Source: a virus. Taken from it: a DNA stretch of 64,000 nt. Position numbers and translations under genes: made by a program. Where the stretch lies: the IMG/VR virus record IMGVR_UViG_3300002835_000103, positions 18,536 to 82,535 of that record. The stretch is one strand, 5' to 3'. The notes beneath the pieces are model-generated. The model saw nothing but the letters and a program-made list of their open reading frames with translations, was not told the origin of the DNA and made no database searches. Within the stretch, counting starts at the first letter, position 1. Each line of letters starts with the position of its first letter. Of this stretch, positions 47,701 to 53,905 are shown piece by piece.

Positions 47701-47949
47701 TGTAGTATCGGCAGATACACCGCCGAATAAATCGGTTCTAGTTGTGGTAATACTGACGGTGCCAATCCCTGTTAAGGATTGGACAGGTCCGCCAAAAAAG
47801 ATATTACCTGATAATGTAGGATCTGTGATTGAAGAAAAGAGTGTTCCTGCTGAAACATTCTTGCTAGAATCATCTTGTACTAATAAGAATAGGTCGTTCT
47901 TATTAACTACATTGGCCGATACCAGATCCGATATTTTTACATCTGCCAT
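41752..47949 (-). CDS. Giant fibre protein (2065 residues) with two cupredoxin-like modules
   Basis: The largest gene here. The head (residues 1-290) is homologous to the 146-residue protein at 4738. The shaft has at least 14 LYYTNARV repeats. Two near-identical modules at about residues 667-780 and 1720-1833 look like small blue copper domains: GHPFWIKT, later YYYICQIHGSM or YYYICQFHGSM, then VGTIT. The C-x2-H-x2-M loop has the spacing of amicyanin, and the GHP histidine could be the fourth ligand. Copper binding is not proven; the fold may serve as a binding module only. A CTAAATA late-like sequence lies upstream. Confidence 0.75.
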   Translation of the reverse strand: MADVKISDLVSANVVNKNDLFLLVQDDSSKNVSAGTLFSSITDPTLSGNIFFGGPVQSLTGIGTVSITTTRTDLFGGVSADTTAIANGSVLPSTIYLYTEGVSASGRGLQFANGTPFFKTIYVQHVNGKINLSLGANATGTLNHAPESWVGTTGLRPFNDGLYFVKGSAYTFDVSHPTNAGNIIGLSTSIDGTNTLGLEYTPGVVRTGNPGNAGATVEFTPANVSIDQGGRNYLDIPKGVDGQLKVINLVSTGGGQFVISSNIQNNLAIELRKAGDSAFLMYSGNAWILVGSNPGLQTSFSGTSDDIPEGQKLYFTNARARAAISVPDNTLIYNATTGSIRANVLALSNINLGNIIPNSDSIPEGAVNFYYSNARVHANLRLASIDALVDVDTVTIAPQTGYALVWNGVKWIPNVISATSFSGTIDSANTAATANVANTVLSLSNFTTANLAEGTNLYFTNARVFANLSLANLNVFADVNANNPAIGQVLYWNGSFWEANSVNIPSAEYANIANTVINVVSTSLSANIANTVIGIVQSSITANVANTVLSLSNFTTANLAEGTNLYFTNARVYSAITGNLALKANVVDLTTANVQESASNLYYTNARVNAQVESNLRLKANVTDLTTANVIETAGNLYYTNARVNAQVESNLALKANVVDLTTANVIESFATLTNRTYGVTASGSSAYVFTGYSSGNNIAITVEAGTVLTFTVNASGHPFWIKTAAVTGTGSAVTTGVTNNGAAIGTVVWDTAGIAPGTYYYICQIHGSMVGTITVVERPQYLYYTNARVFSNLTLASINVLADVDTLTTPPSAGQALGWNGTAWIPTSVSASNANTATVANTVLSISNFTTSNLAEGTNLYYTNARVNAQVESNLALKANVVDLTTANIVELTNLYYTNARVESYVNPKLTTANVVELNNLYYTNARVESYVDPKLTTANVVELNNLYYTNARVNAQVESNLALKANVVDLTTANVIESASNLYYTNDRVYANVTDRFASINTNLVPDTDEAHDLGAPDKKWKDLYLSGFSITLGSTRITSGAGGALSVQALASNSNVTTKSITSNIWNNLYTANVLETNGNLYYTNARVRSTLSNGTGVYYDNTTGVISIGQNVDTISNVTFNNMTLTGNLNVVGNVVGFYANTLIITDPLIQLGYGNPSDSIDLGLIGHYNDGTQKLAGIFRDATDKKFKFFDNLPGDPNAATVDTTNAGFRLANVVATTYEGNVVGNVTGFVSTISNFSTTNLVEGTQLYYTNARVDSHVDPKLTTANVVELNNLYYTNARVNAQVESNLALKANVVDLTTANVVELNNLYYTNARVISNVAQMSINVFADVDISGIGNNGILIWNGTSFVAGAPSTATEANFANVAGTANVALVTNFANVAETANVANTVLTLSNFTTSNLTEGNNLYYSNARVLSNVAQMSINVFADVDISGIANTGILIWNGTAFVAGATPPATSANFANVSETANVALVAAISNIALVANFANVSGTANVANTVLSISNFTTSNLVEGNNLYYTNARVYSNVISSLPSYTGNVGAGNVTIGSGTGGSIIGANLISANNISATNWQGLYSANVIESQSALYYSNARVLSNVAQMSINVFADVDITGITNTGILIWNGTSFVAGATPPATSANFANVAETANVALVANFANVAGTANVAGTANVANTVLSISNFTTSNLAEGTNLYYTNARVNAQVAPNLVLKANVTDLTTANVIESLSTLTDRTYGVTASGSSAYVFTGYSSGNNIAITAEAGTVLTFNVNASGHPFWIKTVATTGTGSAVTTGVTNNGAQIGTVVWDTAGIAPGTYYYICQFHGSMVGTITIIERPHYLYYTNARVNAQVESNLRLKANVTDLTTANVVELNNLYYTNARVNAQIAPNLALKANVVDLTTANVVELNNLYYSNARVLSNVAQMSINVFADVDISNIQPNDTLVWDGTKFIKANAGQSNAIVANITTTGNVEITRFSTSTYSTAKYVYTAKGTSAGYTGKYNSGELLVMHDDTSSFITQYAMLSNDNNLDLLSFQVDINTGNVIIYGNVSDPAIQVTVKLTGATYTEK
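42449..42788 (-). repeat. Cupredoxin-like module, copy 2 (near-identical DNA to copy 1)
   Basis: About 340 bases are nearly the same as 45611-45950. One stretch of more than 50 bases that includes the loop before the copper-type cysteine is unchanged. The copies encode CQFHGSM here and CQIHGSM in copy 1. Confidence 0.75.
45611..45950 (-). repeat. Cupredoxin-like module, copy 1
   Basis: Partner of the repeat at 42449-42788, lying about 3.2 kb away in the same gene. Both copies sit after an LTTANVIES(L/F) stretch and before a YLYYTNARV repeat, so the module was inserted or copied in frame between shaft repeats. Confidence 0.75.
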
Positions 47950-47982
47950 TACTGTCCCTGTTAGTTAAAACTTAAAATAATA

Positions 47983-47989
47983 TATTTAG
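47983..47989 (-). promoter_or_regulatory. Late-like promoter (CTAAATA)
   Basis: CTAAATA on the minus strand, 34 bases before the ATG of the 2065-residue fibre, in a 43-base gap. Weaker match than the exact copies in this window. Confidence 0.35.
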
Positions 47990-47992
47990 ATT

Positions 47993-48538
47993 TTAGCTAT
48001 TTGGCAATATAGTGTTATCGTTAGCATCACCTTGCAATACACCTGTGGCATTAGCATTAAAGTTCTTTGAACTTGCTACTAATACTTCAACTTTGTTTCT
48101 TGTTGCGCCCTGAGTGGTAGTATATGTTTTATATGAAACCCAACCTGGTTGGCTAAACCCGTTTGCTTTATTACCAGCAACACCAACTTCAGTACGGTCA
48201 ACACCGTATACGTTGGCCTTATTGGTTGTGTTAGGACCACGACCAGAAGCCATTGTAGTGCCACGCCCATTTGTTGTAATCCATTTTGGATCTTCTTGAA
48301 TAGCAATATTGGCAGCTGCTACATTTGCGCCACGATATGCGGTATCAAGAATAATTGTAGTATTTGAACTAATAGTTTCAATTCTATAGTCCACGTTTGC
48401 AATTACCAATGAATACCCCGCTTGAAAGCCATTCGCAGCAGTAACTGCAGCAGTGCTTGTAACAACTGTTGTGCTACCTAAATTAGCGCGTGCTGTTGCG
48501 CCAACTTCTCTTCTATCTAATTTTCCCCATGCTGACAT
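47993..48538 (-). CDS. Conserved virion structural protein
   Basis: 181 residues. MSAWGKLDRREVGATARANLG, quoted in part as SAWGKLDRREV, and later WITTNGRGTT and GVDRTEVGVA, NGFSQPGWVSYKTYTT, are typical of a conserved structural protein of marine T4-like phages. A strong ribosome site (AGGAG) and an exact TATAAATA late promoter precede it, supporting late expression. The exact place in the virion is unknown. Confidence 0.65.
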   Translation of the reverse strand: MSAWGKLDRREVGATARANLGSTTVVTSTAAVTAANGFQAGYSLVIANVDYRIETISSNTTIILDTAYRGANVAAANIAIQEDPKWITTNGRGTTMASGRGPNTTNKANVYGVDRTEVGVAGNKANGFSQPGWVSYKTYTTTQGATRNKVEVLVASSKNFNANATGVLQGDANDNTILPNS

Positions 48539-48558
48539 TTTGTGTCTCCTATTTTAAT

Positions 48559-48566
48559 TATTTATA
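48559..48566 (-). promoter_or_regulatory. T4-type late promoter (exact TATAAATA)
   Basis: Exact TATAAATA on the minus strand, 21 bases before the ATG of the structural gene ending at 48538, in a 47-base non-coding gap. Confidence 0.72.
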
Positions 48567-48585
48567 ATAGCATTTTAGATGCGTA

Positions 48586-49683
48586 TTACTCTTTATCTTT
48601 TTTGGTTGTGCCTGGCATTGATTCCATGCGACGAACCGATCCATGGTGAATATATTTCTTACGTCCACCTTCCTTATCAGTCACAACATACTCAGCATAA
48701 GGTTGTCCGTTTTTAGTACTAAACTTATCGTTTGATACTGTGTTGCCCGCCTTGCGGTGAGCAGCTAACTTATCTTCAATTTCCATTCTGGTGAATGATT
48801 CAATAATCACATCTTCATAATTTTCTGCATATGCTTCTTCAGCAATAGCTACTATTTCCTGTTGAATAGATTCTTCATCTGTTCTAACAATAGATTGAAC
48901 TGCTCTTAAGAAGTCACCATATGTAGGATTATCAGTAATTTCGATTGTAAAGTCATTATGCTTAACAATAGTTTCTGAAATTCCTTCTTCAACCGATTCT
49001 CTTTTAATACCTGCGGCATTAAGAGCAGCCGCTCTGTCGCCATAAGATTTAATATCAGGTGCAGCTTTTTTAATTGCTTTCTTAACTGTAGGCGATGCGC
49101 TGCTTTTGTTAACTTGCTTCATTGTAACAGTTCCAGCATTGCCCATAGTTCCTTCTTTAACTGCTTTTTGTTTTTTGCCTGCGCGAAGCATTTCAAAATC
49201 TTTAGCAGTTAATTTATCTTTCTCTGGCTCATGTACATCTAATACTTGTTGATTGGGGTGCAGTTTCTTTTCTTCAATTGATTCTGCATCTGCTTCAGCA
49301 TGTTCATGCATCTTGCCCTTTTTAACTTTAACTGCTTCTGTTTGTACTTTGCGAACACCGTCAGCAAATTGTACTGTGTACCAAGCAATATTGCCATTCT
49401 CATCTGGGTCAGCATGTGCTTCTGAAATGCACTCGCCTTCGCCATACAAATCGTGTTCAACGTGTGTTGCACAGAAGTGAGCAGCATCTACTCTGCCTTC
49501 TTTGACAGTTGCAGTAATTTTATCTCTACGATTCTTTAAATAAGTATCGCTTTGATCAATTTTTTTATTGTTGTTGATGTCTGCGTCTTCTTTACCAACT
49601 GCATCCATTTTTGCTTCTTGAACTGGAGTTGGGTGTGTAATTTGTCTGATTGATTCAAACAATTCATTTGTAATTCTTGTCAT
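48586..49683 (-). CDS. Head-associated-like protein with EF-hand-like loop
   Basis: 365 residues, charged and largely helical. Residues about 31-47 hold a calcium-loop-like DADINNNKKIDQSDTYL. A central segment (GEGECISEAHADPDENGNIAWYTVQFADGV, cited as GEGECISEAHAD and AWYTVQFADGV) is repeated in related phage proteins, and the C-terminus has YAEYVVTDKEGGRKKYIHHG. The family is common in aquatic T4-like phages but has no known function. Its position between the fibre genes and the head-linked genes suggests a virion or scaffold role. Confidence 0.6.
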   Translation of the reverse strand: MTRITNELFESIRQITHPTPVQEAKMDAVGKEDADINNNKKIDQSDTYLKNRRDKITATVKEGRVDAAHFCATHVEHDLYGEGECISEAHADPDENGNIAWYTVQFADGVRKVQTEAVKVKKGKMHEHAEADAESIEEKKLHPNQQVLDVHEPEKDKLTAKDFEMLRAGKKQKAVKEGTMGNAGTVTMKQVNKSSASPTVKKAIKKAAPDIKSYGDRAAALNAAGIKRESVEEGISETIVKHNDFTIEITDNPTYGDFLRAVQSIVRTDEESIQQEIVAIAEEAYAENYEDVIIESFTRMEIEDKLAAHRKAGNTVSNDKFSTKNGQPYAEYVVTDKEGGRKKYIHHGSVRRMESMPGTTKKDKE

Positions 49684-49704
49684 TCTAGGTCCTTTAATGA
49701 ATTC

Positions 49705-49719
49705 TATTTATTATTTATG
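49705..49719 (-). promoter_or_regulatory. Two overlapping late-type promoter variants (AATAAATA / CATAAATA)
   Basis: AATAAATA (49705-49712) and CATAAATA (49712-49719) overlap by one base on the minus strand, 22-29 bases before the ATG at 49683, in a 47-base gap. An AAGGAC ribosome site precedes the ATG. Confidence 0.45.
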
Positions 49720-49730
49720 GCTAACCGAAA

Positions 49731-50183
49731 TCATTTCTTTTTGCCAGCTAATCTTGATCGCTCTAAACTTCTAATCTTAGGAATCATTCTTACGACGAGT
49801 CCTTTTTGTCCTGCTAAAATATTAGATGCTTGTTTTTCAATTCTGTCTTTTTCAGCAGCAGATAATTGTTTTTTATCTCTGCCTTTTAAAAGTTTTCTAA
49901 TTACCATTTGTCTTGCAGCAACTTTTGATCTACGATTAATAACATCTGTAGATGATGCTCGTCTTAATTTTAATCTGCGAGCTTGTCCGACTGCCGTTTT
50001 TCTGGATTTAAATTTTTGCGATTTTTGCATTCTTGCTGTTGCAGAAAGAGCTTCATCTAATCCATTTTCAAATTCGTCATCTGCATATAGATGCTCGATG
50101 TCTTCCCATTGTAGTTCTTCCACAATAGAATCTAATTCTTCTTCCGTTATATCGGTACTTAAAAATTCTTGAAAAGTAATCAT
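49731..50183 (-). CDS. Basic phage protein with capsid-targeting-like start
   Basis: 150 residues from the chosen ATG, which overlaps the Dps-like gene's stop as ATGA; an upstream extension of eight residues lies inside that gene. The N-terminus MITFQEFLSTDITEEE resembles T4 internal-protein leaders with a possible [LI]xE cleavage after ITE. The rest is very basic (KFKSRKTAVGQARRLKLRR, RKLLKGRDKKQL), as expected for a DNA-associated head protein. Conserved among marine T4-like phages; no enzyme motif. Confidence 0.65.
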   Translation of the reverse strand: MITFQEFLSTDITEEELDSIVEELQWEDIEHLYADDEFENGLDEALSATARMQKSQKFKSRKTAVGQARRLKLRRASSTDVINRRSKVAARQMVIRKLLKGRDKKQLSAAEKDRIEKQASNILAGQKGLVVRMIPKIRSLERSRLAGKKK

Positions 50184-50614
50184 TTTAGTGTTGCTTTTAG
50201 CATCCAAGCATGTTTCTGATGAGCAGTAATTCTATCTTGCAAGAAATTTGCCAAACCTAATTCTGATGCATTGTCTGCATCTCTATAAGAAAGCATTAAT
50301 GAAGCAAGTACCATGCTGTTTGTGTCCATTAAACTTTTAATCATTTGTAACGCTGGCATTACAGTTTCTTCTTCAGATACAACTGTAAGGTCTAGAAGTT
50401 GTTTTAATGATGTAGGTGTATATGCATCAATTTGTCGAATCTGTTCACCTAGCAAATCTATAGATCCATATACTTCTTCATAGATATCACCTAACAAATC
50501 GTGATACTGCGAAAAATCAGGTCCCTCTACATTCCAATGAAATGTATGAGCCTTGAAGTACATTGTAAACACATCTGCCAATGTCTTTTGTAAAGATAAT
50601 TGCAACGATTCCAT
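50180..50614 (-). CDS. Dps/ferritin-like protein
   Basis: 144 residues. The Dps signature is clear: HTFHWNVEGPDFSQYHDLLGDIYEEVYGSIDLLGEQI, seen as HWNVEGPxF, then H, Y, D and E at Dps spacing. Dps proteins oxidise and store iron and bind DNA as dodecamers. The acidic residue normally four positions after the second histidine is glycine here, with Asp one place later, so the ferroxidase site may be altered. It is coupled to the gene downstream by ATGA and lies among head-associated genes. Protection of phage DNA is an inference. Confidence 0.75.
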   Translation of the reverse strand: MESLQLSLQKTLADVFTMYFKAHTFHWNVEGPDFSQYHDLLGDIYEEVYGSIDLLGEQIRQIDAYTPTSLKQLLDLTVVSEEETVMPALQMIKSLMDTNSMVLASLMLSYRDADNASELGLANFLQDRITAHQKHAWMLKATLK

Positions 50615-50615
50615 A

Positions 50616-52553
50616 TTATTCTGCCTGACTAGCTTTCTTCATCATTTTATATGCGGATGACTTTTGTCCTGCAATCTTTGCCTGTGCTGCATGGACTTCT
50701 TGTCTATCAGCATCATGATATGTCTTAAATGCTTGATTAGCGGGATCTTGTATAAAGGATTTAAATGATACCATTCCAACTGGTTTGTCTGGATGACCTT
50801 GACCAGCAATGGGTTTATCTATGCCATGAAATACATCTTTGTTGTCTGTAAAGTTGACATCTCTCTCACTTGCTTCTTTGAGTTTCATTTTGTTTTCCTC
50901 ATCTTTATCTTTTTGACTCTGTCTAATTGAAGATAAAGTCTTTGGTTGTTCTTTAGTAGAAGTATCTATCATTTTAGCACGATGCTTAACGTATTTTACT
51001 TTGCCTGTTATTGGATCTTTGCTTGGAACATATTCAAAATCTGCAGACGCAACATCTTCTTCTACTCCCCTTGCACCAATAACTGTTACTGTTGAGCCTG
51101 GATCATTTGCATATGTGCCATCTCTATGCATATTAAGGTCGGACATGGTTTTCAAATGTGTTTGCATATACAGTAAATCCTTATCTGCAACACCTAATAC
51201 ATTCATTGTATCGTGTGCAATAGCAAACTTCATATTAAAGTCATGAATCATTTGATCATCCGCAAAGCCTTTGGCTTTTGCTTCCTTTTCAATTTCAAGA
51301 TATTGATCTGTTGCCATAATTGCTTGCAGAACATATTTCTTTGGAAGTTGGACTCTGGTAATTAATTCTTTTAATTGAGCAGATGCACCTGGGCACGTAT
51401 GAAGAAATGATGTGGTATAACCATCGAATGTAAGTTCCATTCTACTGTTGCTCATCTCAGCCAATTGTTCTTTGGATAGGAACAATGCAGGAATTTGTTT
51501 TCCTTCAACATAAGCAGGCTTATATGCGCCGTTGTATTTAATTTTTTCTTTTTCCTGAGGTCCGTCAGAAAATTTCTTGAAGTTTTGTAACTTCGAAGTC
51601 TTAGATAATTTGGGGCGTAGATCAACGTGTAGTCCTGTGCCTGCTTTTTCGCCAAATATTTCTTGTATATCTTTTAGCCAGTGTTTAGATGTATCGCCGC
51701 TTTTTTGTTGTATCGTAACGTATGAAGATCCTCTGTATACGATCTCGCCCCGTGTTCCGTTAGTTGATTCAACTATATCGCCTAATTTAAAAATCTCGCC
51801 TGCTATGTAAGACTCTCTTACTGGCACGCACATTCCTTTATCTTTGCTGAATACTTCACCAACGGGACAAACAATCTTCATTTCAGGAGTCATACCGATG
51901 GCATGGTCTGTGCCTTCTGGTGTGCCCCAATCAAATCTATTTGGATTTTCGTAATCTTCTTTAACCGCTTTGATGTGGTTGACAATTTCCTCCGCATGAG
52001 GATGTAATGCCTTAGGAAGACCAGATTTAAATTGCTTCATTTCGCCTGCTCTGGCATGAGCACGCATCTTAGTTCCGGACATTCCCTCTACGCCTTCTGC
52101 GTCAGGGTCTCTTTGTCCTGCAGAAACTACTTTAATTGATTTAAAATTGTAGTGGCCGTGTTTACCGGCAACATTATTATACTTGTTTAATGTCTTGTGA
52201 TACTCATCCACACGATCAGAACCAGCAACCATAACCAAATGTTTATATCCTTGACTATGTATTTTAGATGCAGCGTGAAGGAAAGTAGGAGATTCTTTAG
52301 AAGCACCTGATACTTTGGTGCCTTCTGGTGCCACGTGTTTTAGATATCCTACCTTGGCCTTGGCGGGAACAGGATCTTTTGATGTACCTTCAGAATGAGA
52401 TGCAACAATATGTGCAGTAGCATTGTGCTCATCCGCAACAGATTTGACTTTATTAATGAGTTTTTCGTGTCCAACGGTAGGCGGATTGAATCGCCCAAAG
52501 GCAAAAGCTGCTGTTTTTTCAGGCGCTTCTGTGATGAATTGTTTAAAGTCCAT
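50616..52553 (-). CDS. Nucleotidyltransferase with long C-terminal region (HxGH type)
   Basis: 645 residues from the chosen ATG; an ATG three codons earlier is possible. MDFKQFITEA is a T4-like capsid-targeting start with an FITE site. Just after it comes a cytidylyltransferase-like domain: FGRFNPPTVGH, AGSDRV, then MSGTKMRAHA (the ISxTKxR equivalent). The rest, more than 400 residues, has no recognised domain; it contains a KOW-like short segment (GDIVESTNGTRGEIVYRG). An exact late promoter lies upstream. The enzyme may be carried in the virion, with an unknown nucleotide substrate. Confidence 0.7.
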   Translation of the reverse strand: MDFKQFITEAPEKTAAFAFGRFNPPTVGHEKLINKVKSVADEHNATAHIVASHSEGTSKDPVPAKAKVGYLKHVAPEGTKVSGASKESPTFLHAASKIHSQGYKHLVMVAGSDRVDEYHKTLNKYNNVAGKHGHYNFKSIKVVSAGQRDPDAEGVEGMSGTKMRAHARAGEMKQFKSGLPKALHPHAEEIVNHIKAVKEDYENPNRFDWGTPEGTDHAIGMTPEMKIVCPVGEVFSKDKGMCVPVRESYIAGEIFKLGDIVESTNGTRGEIVYRGSSYVTIQQKSGDTSKHWLKDIQEIFGEKAGTGLHVDLRPKLSKTSKLQNFKKFSDGPQEKEKIKYNGAYKPAYVEGKQIPALFLSKEQLAEMSNSRMELTFDGYTTSFLHTCPGASAQLKELITRVQLPKKYVLQAIMATDQYLEIEKEAKAKGFADDQMIHDFNMKFAIAHDTMNVLGVADKDLLYMQTHLKTMSDLNMHRDGTYANDPGSTVTVIGARGVEEDVASADFEYVPSKDPITGKVKYVKHRAKMIDTSTKEQPKTLSSIRQSQKDKDEENKMKLKEASERDVNFTDNKDVFHGIDKPIAGQGHPDKPVGMVSFKSFIQDPANQAFKTYHDADRQEVHAAQAKIAGQKSSAYKMMKKASQAE

Positions 52554-52582
52554 GTGGTCCATTAGAATATAGTTGATACTTA

Positions 52583-52681
52583 TTATTTATAAAATAAGGA
52601 TGTTTGGTTTATAGGAGGTATCGGATAAGGATGTTTTGGTTTAGGGGGATTTTTTTTAGGTTTGTGTTTGAACCAGCTCAT
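52583..52681 (-). CDS. Very small basic proline-rich protein (32 residues)
   Basis: ATG at 52681 with an excellent GGAGG ribosome site five bases before it. The product starts MSWFKHKPKKNPPKPKHPYP and ends in TSLFYK; it is Lys/Pro-rich. Short proteins starting MSWFKxKP occur in other T4-like aquatic phages as hypothetical proteins. The stop codon overlaps the late promoter of the next gene. Nothing else protein-coding is seen in the remaining bases of this 212-base gap. Confidence 0.6.
   Translation of the reverse strand: MSWFKHKPKKNPPKPKHPYPIPPINQTSLFYK
52584..52591 (-). promoter_or_regulatory. T4-type late promoter (exact TATAAATA)
   Basis: Exact TATAAATA on the minus strand, 22-31 bases before the start of the nucleotidyltransferase gene, overlapping the end of the 32-residue gene. 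Confidence 0.72.
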
Positions 52682-52774
52682 GTTGCCTCCGTTTTATCCA
52701 AAGTTAACCAAAAGTTATAGACAATCTATTGACATGATGTTATTATATGCTATGAGGCTCAGTGATAAGAAGCA

Positions 52775-53464
52775 TTAACAATTCCACTTTCTCAGTGCTT
52801 TGTTGATTCTTGAATCAGGGTCTCTAGCAGTCTCTGCAGATGTCAATCGCTTCTTCATTCCACCCATACGAGCACAAAAAGATTTTCTTCTATTAGCTGC
52901 TTTGCTTCCTGGCTTTAATTTAGATGGTTTAGTAGTTACGGCCATTTGTAACTTTGAACCGGGATTTTCTCTACGATATGAAGCAACACCCTTAGCATTT
53001 AATCCGCCTTCAGGATTCTTACCCTCTTTGCGTTGCCAAGCAGCGACTTCAAATAGGTCTTCATCTGAAATATCTTTAAGGTCTTCCCAAATCACATCCG
53101 AATCAACATTGTTTTCTTTTGCAATATCTTCGATCACATCTTCAATTAGATCAAACAGTTCTTCGGCTTCTTCAACTTTAACGCAATCATCTTTGCCGTT
53201 TGTTGTACCACTGTAACGATATCCATCCCAGCATGCTTTACCGTCGGCACCCTTGGCTTTGTCTTTTTTGGCTTCTGCCACGGTTTCTGACGCATTTTTA
53301 AAGTCTTGTTTGGATGGCGCGCCATCACTTCCAGGTGCACGCATACGTTCTCCGGATCCAGATTTGATTCGTTTGCGTTTTGCGTGAATGTTATCCCATA
53401 ACCCGGGACGATTGCCTTCGTCAATGGATTGAATTTCTTCTATTAGTTGTTTAAATGTTTTCAT
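52775..53464 (-). CDS. DUF6321-like head-associated protein
   Basis: 229 residues. MKTFKQLIEE matches T4 internal-protein leaders (MKTYQEFIAE type) with an [LI]xE site. The C-terminal block KNPEGGLNAKGVASYRRENPG, cited as NPEGGLNAKGVASYRR, and KRRKSFCARMGG-like RRKSFCARMGGMKKRL, ending DSRINKALRKWNC, fits the DUF6321 family of viral proteins. An acidic central helix region (ELFDLIEDVIEDIAKE) lies between. Probably packaged with or near DNA. The stop comes directly after WNC. Confidence 0.68.
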   Translation of the reverse strand: MKTFKQLIEEIQSIDEGNRPGLWDNIHAKRKRIKSGSGERMRAPGSDGAPSKQDFKNASETVAEAKKDKAKGADGKACWDGYRYSGTTNGKDDCVKVEEAEELFDLIEDVIEDIAKENNVDSDVIWEDLKDISDEDLFEVAAWQRKEGKNPEGGLNAKGVASYRRENPGSKLQMAVTTKPSKLKPGSKAANRRKSFCARMGGMKKRLTSAETARDPDSRINKALRKWNC

Positions 53465-53470
53465 TTTAAT

Positions 53471-53905
53471 TTACTTTGTAGCTACATTAATTGCAGGACC
53501 TTTGCGTTCTGCATTAGGATCTTCTCTGCGTTTTCTTGCGGCGGCTTTGGCGCGCCCTTCTTTTCCCAAACTATGCGCTTGACTTTGCGGTAAACATTTT
53601 GGTTTACCTTCAGTATCATCTTCTCTCGCACAATCTCCTCGTATTTTACCATCAGGTCCAAAACGAACCCATTTGTCTTTAAACCATTTGTTTAAATTTT
53701 CATCTACTTGTACGGTAGTATCTGCGATTGTATCTTCATTTTTACTAGAATTTCCCCAATTTGCCGCACCAACTTTGCGGCATTTAACTAACGCTCCGCT
53801 AGCATATGCCGAAGGCCAAACGCTATAGCGGCTTTTGACTTTATAATAGCAAGCATCTTTATTTTCATAAAGCAATTCTTCTCTTACTTGTTTAAATGTT
53901 TTCAT
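53471..53905 (-). CDS. Small conserved viral protein with capsid-targeting-like start (DUF5872-like)
   Basis: 144 residues. Start MKTFKQVREELLYEN, with LLYE as a possible prohead-protease site. ACYYKVKSRYSVWPSAYASGALVKCRKVG, seen as VWPSAYASGALVKCRK, is a motif found in many large DNA viruses and phages. A second half, VRFGPDGKIRGDCAREDD then GKEGRAKAAARKRREDPN, is basic at the end. The family name is from memory. ATGA overlap with the ligase-like gene upstream. No enzyme function is visible. Confidence 0.62.
   Translation of the reverse strand: MKTFKQVREELLYENKDACYYKVKSRYSVWPSAYASGALVKCRKVGAANWGNSSKNEDTIADTTVQVDENLNKWFKDKWVRFGPDGKIRGDCAREDDTEGKPKCLPQSQAHSLGKEGRAKAAARKRREDPNAERKGPAINVATK

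Noticed and set aside
52730-52755. TTGACA on the plus strand
   Set aside because: No -10 box at suitable spacing and no plus-strand gene follows.
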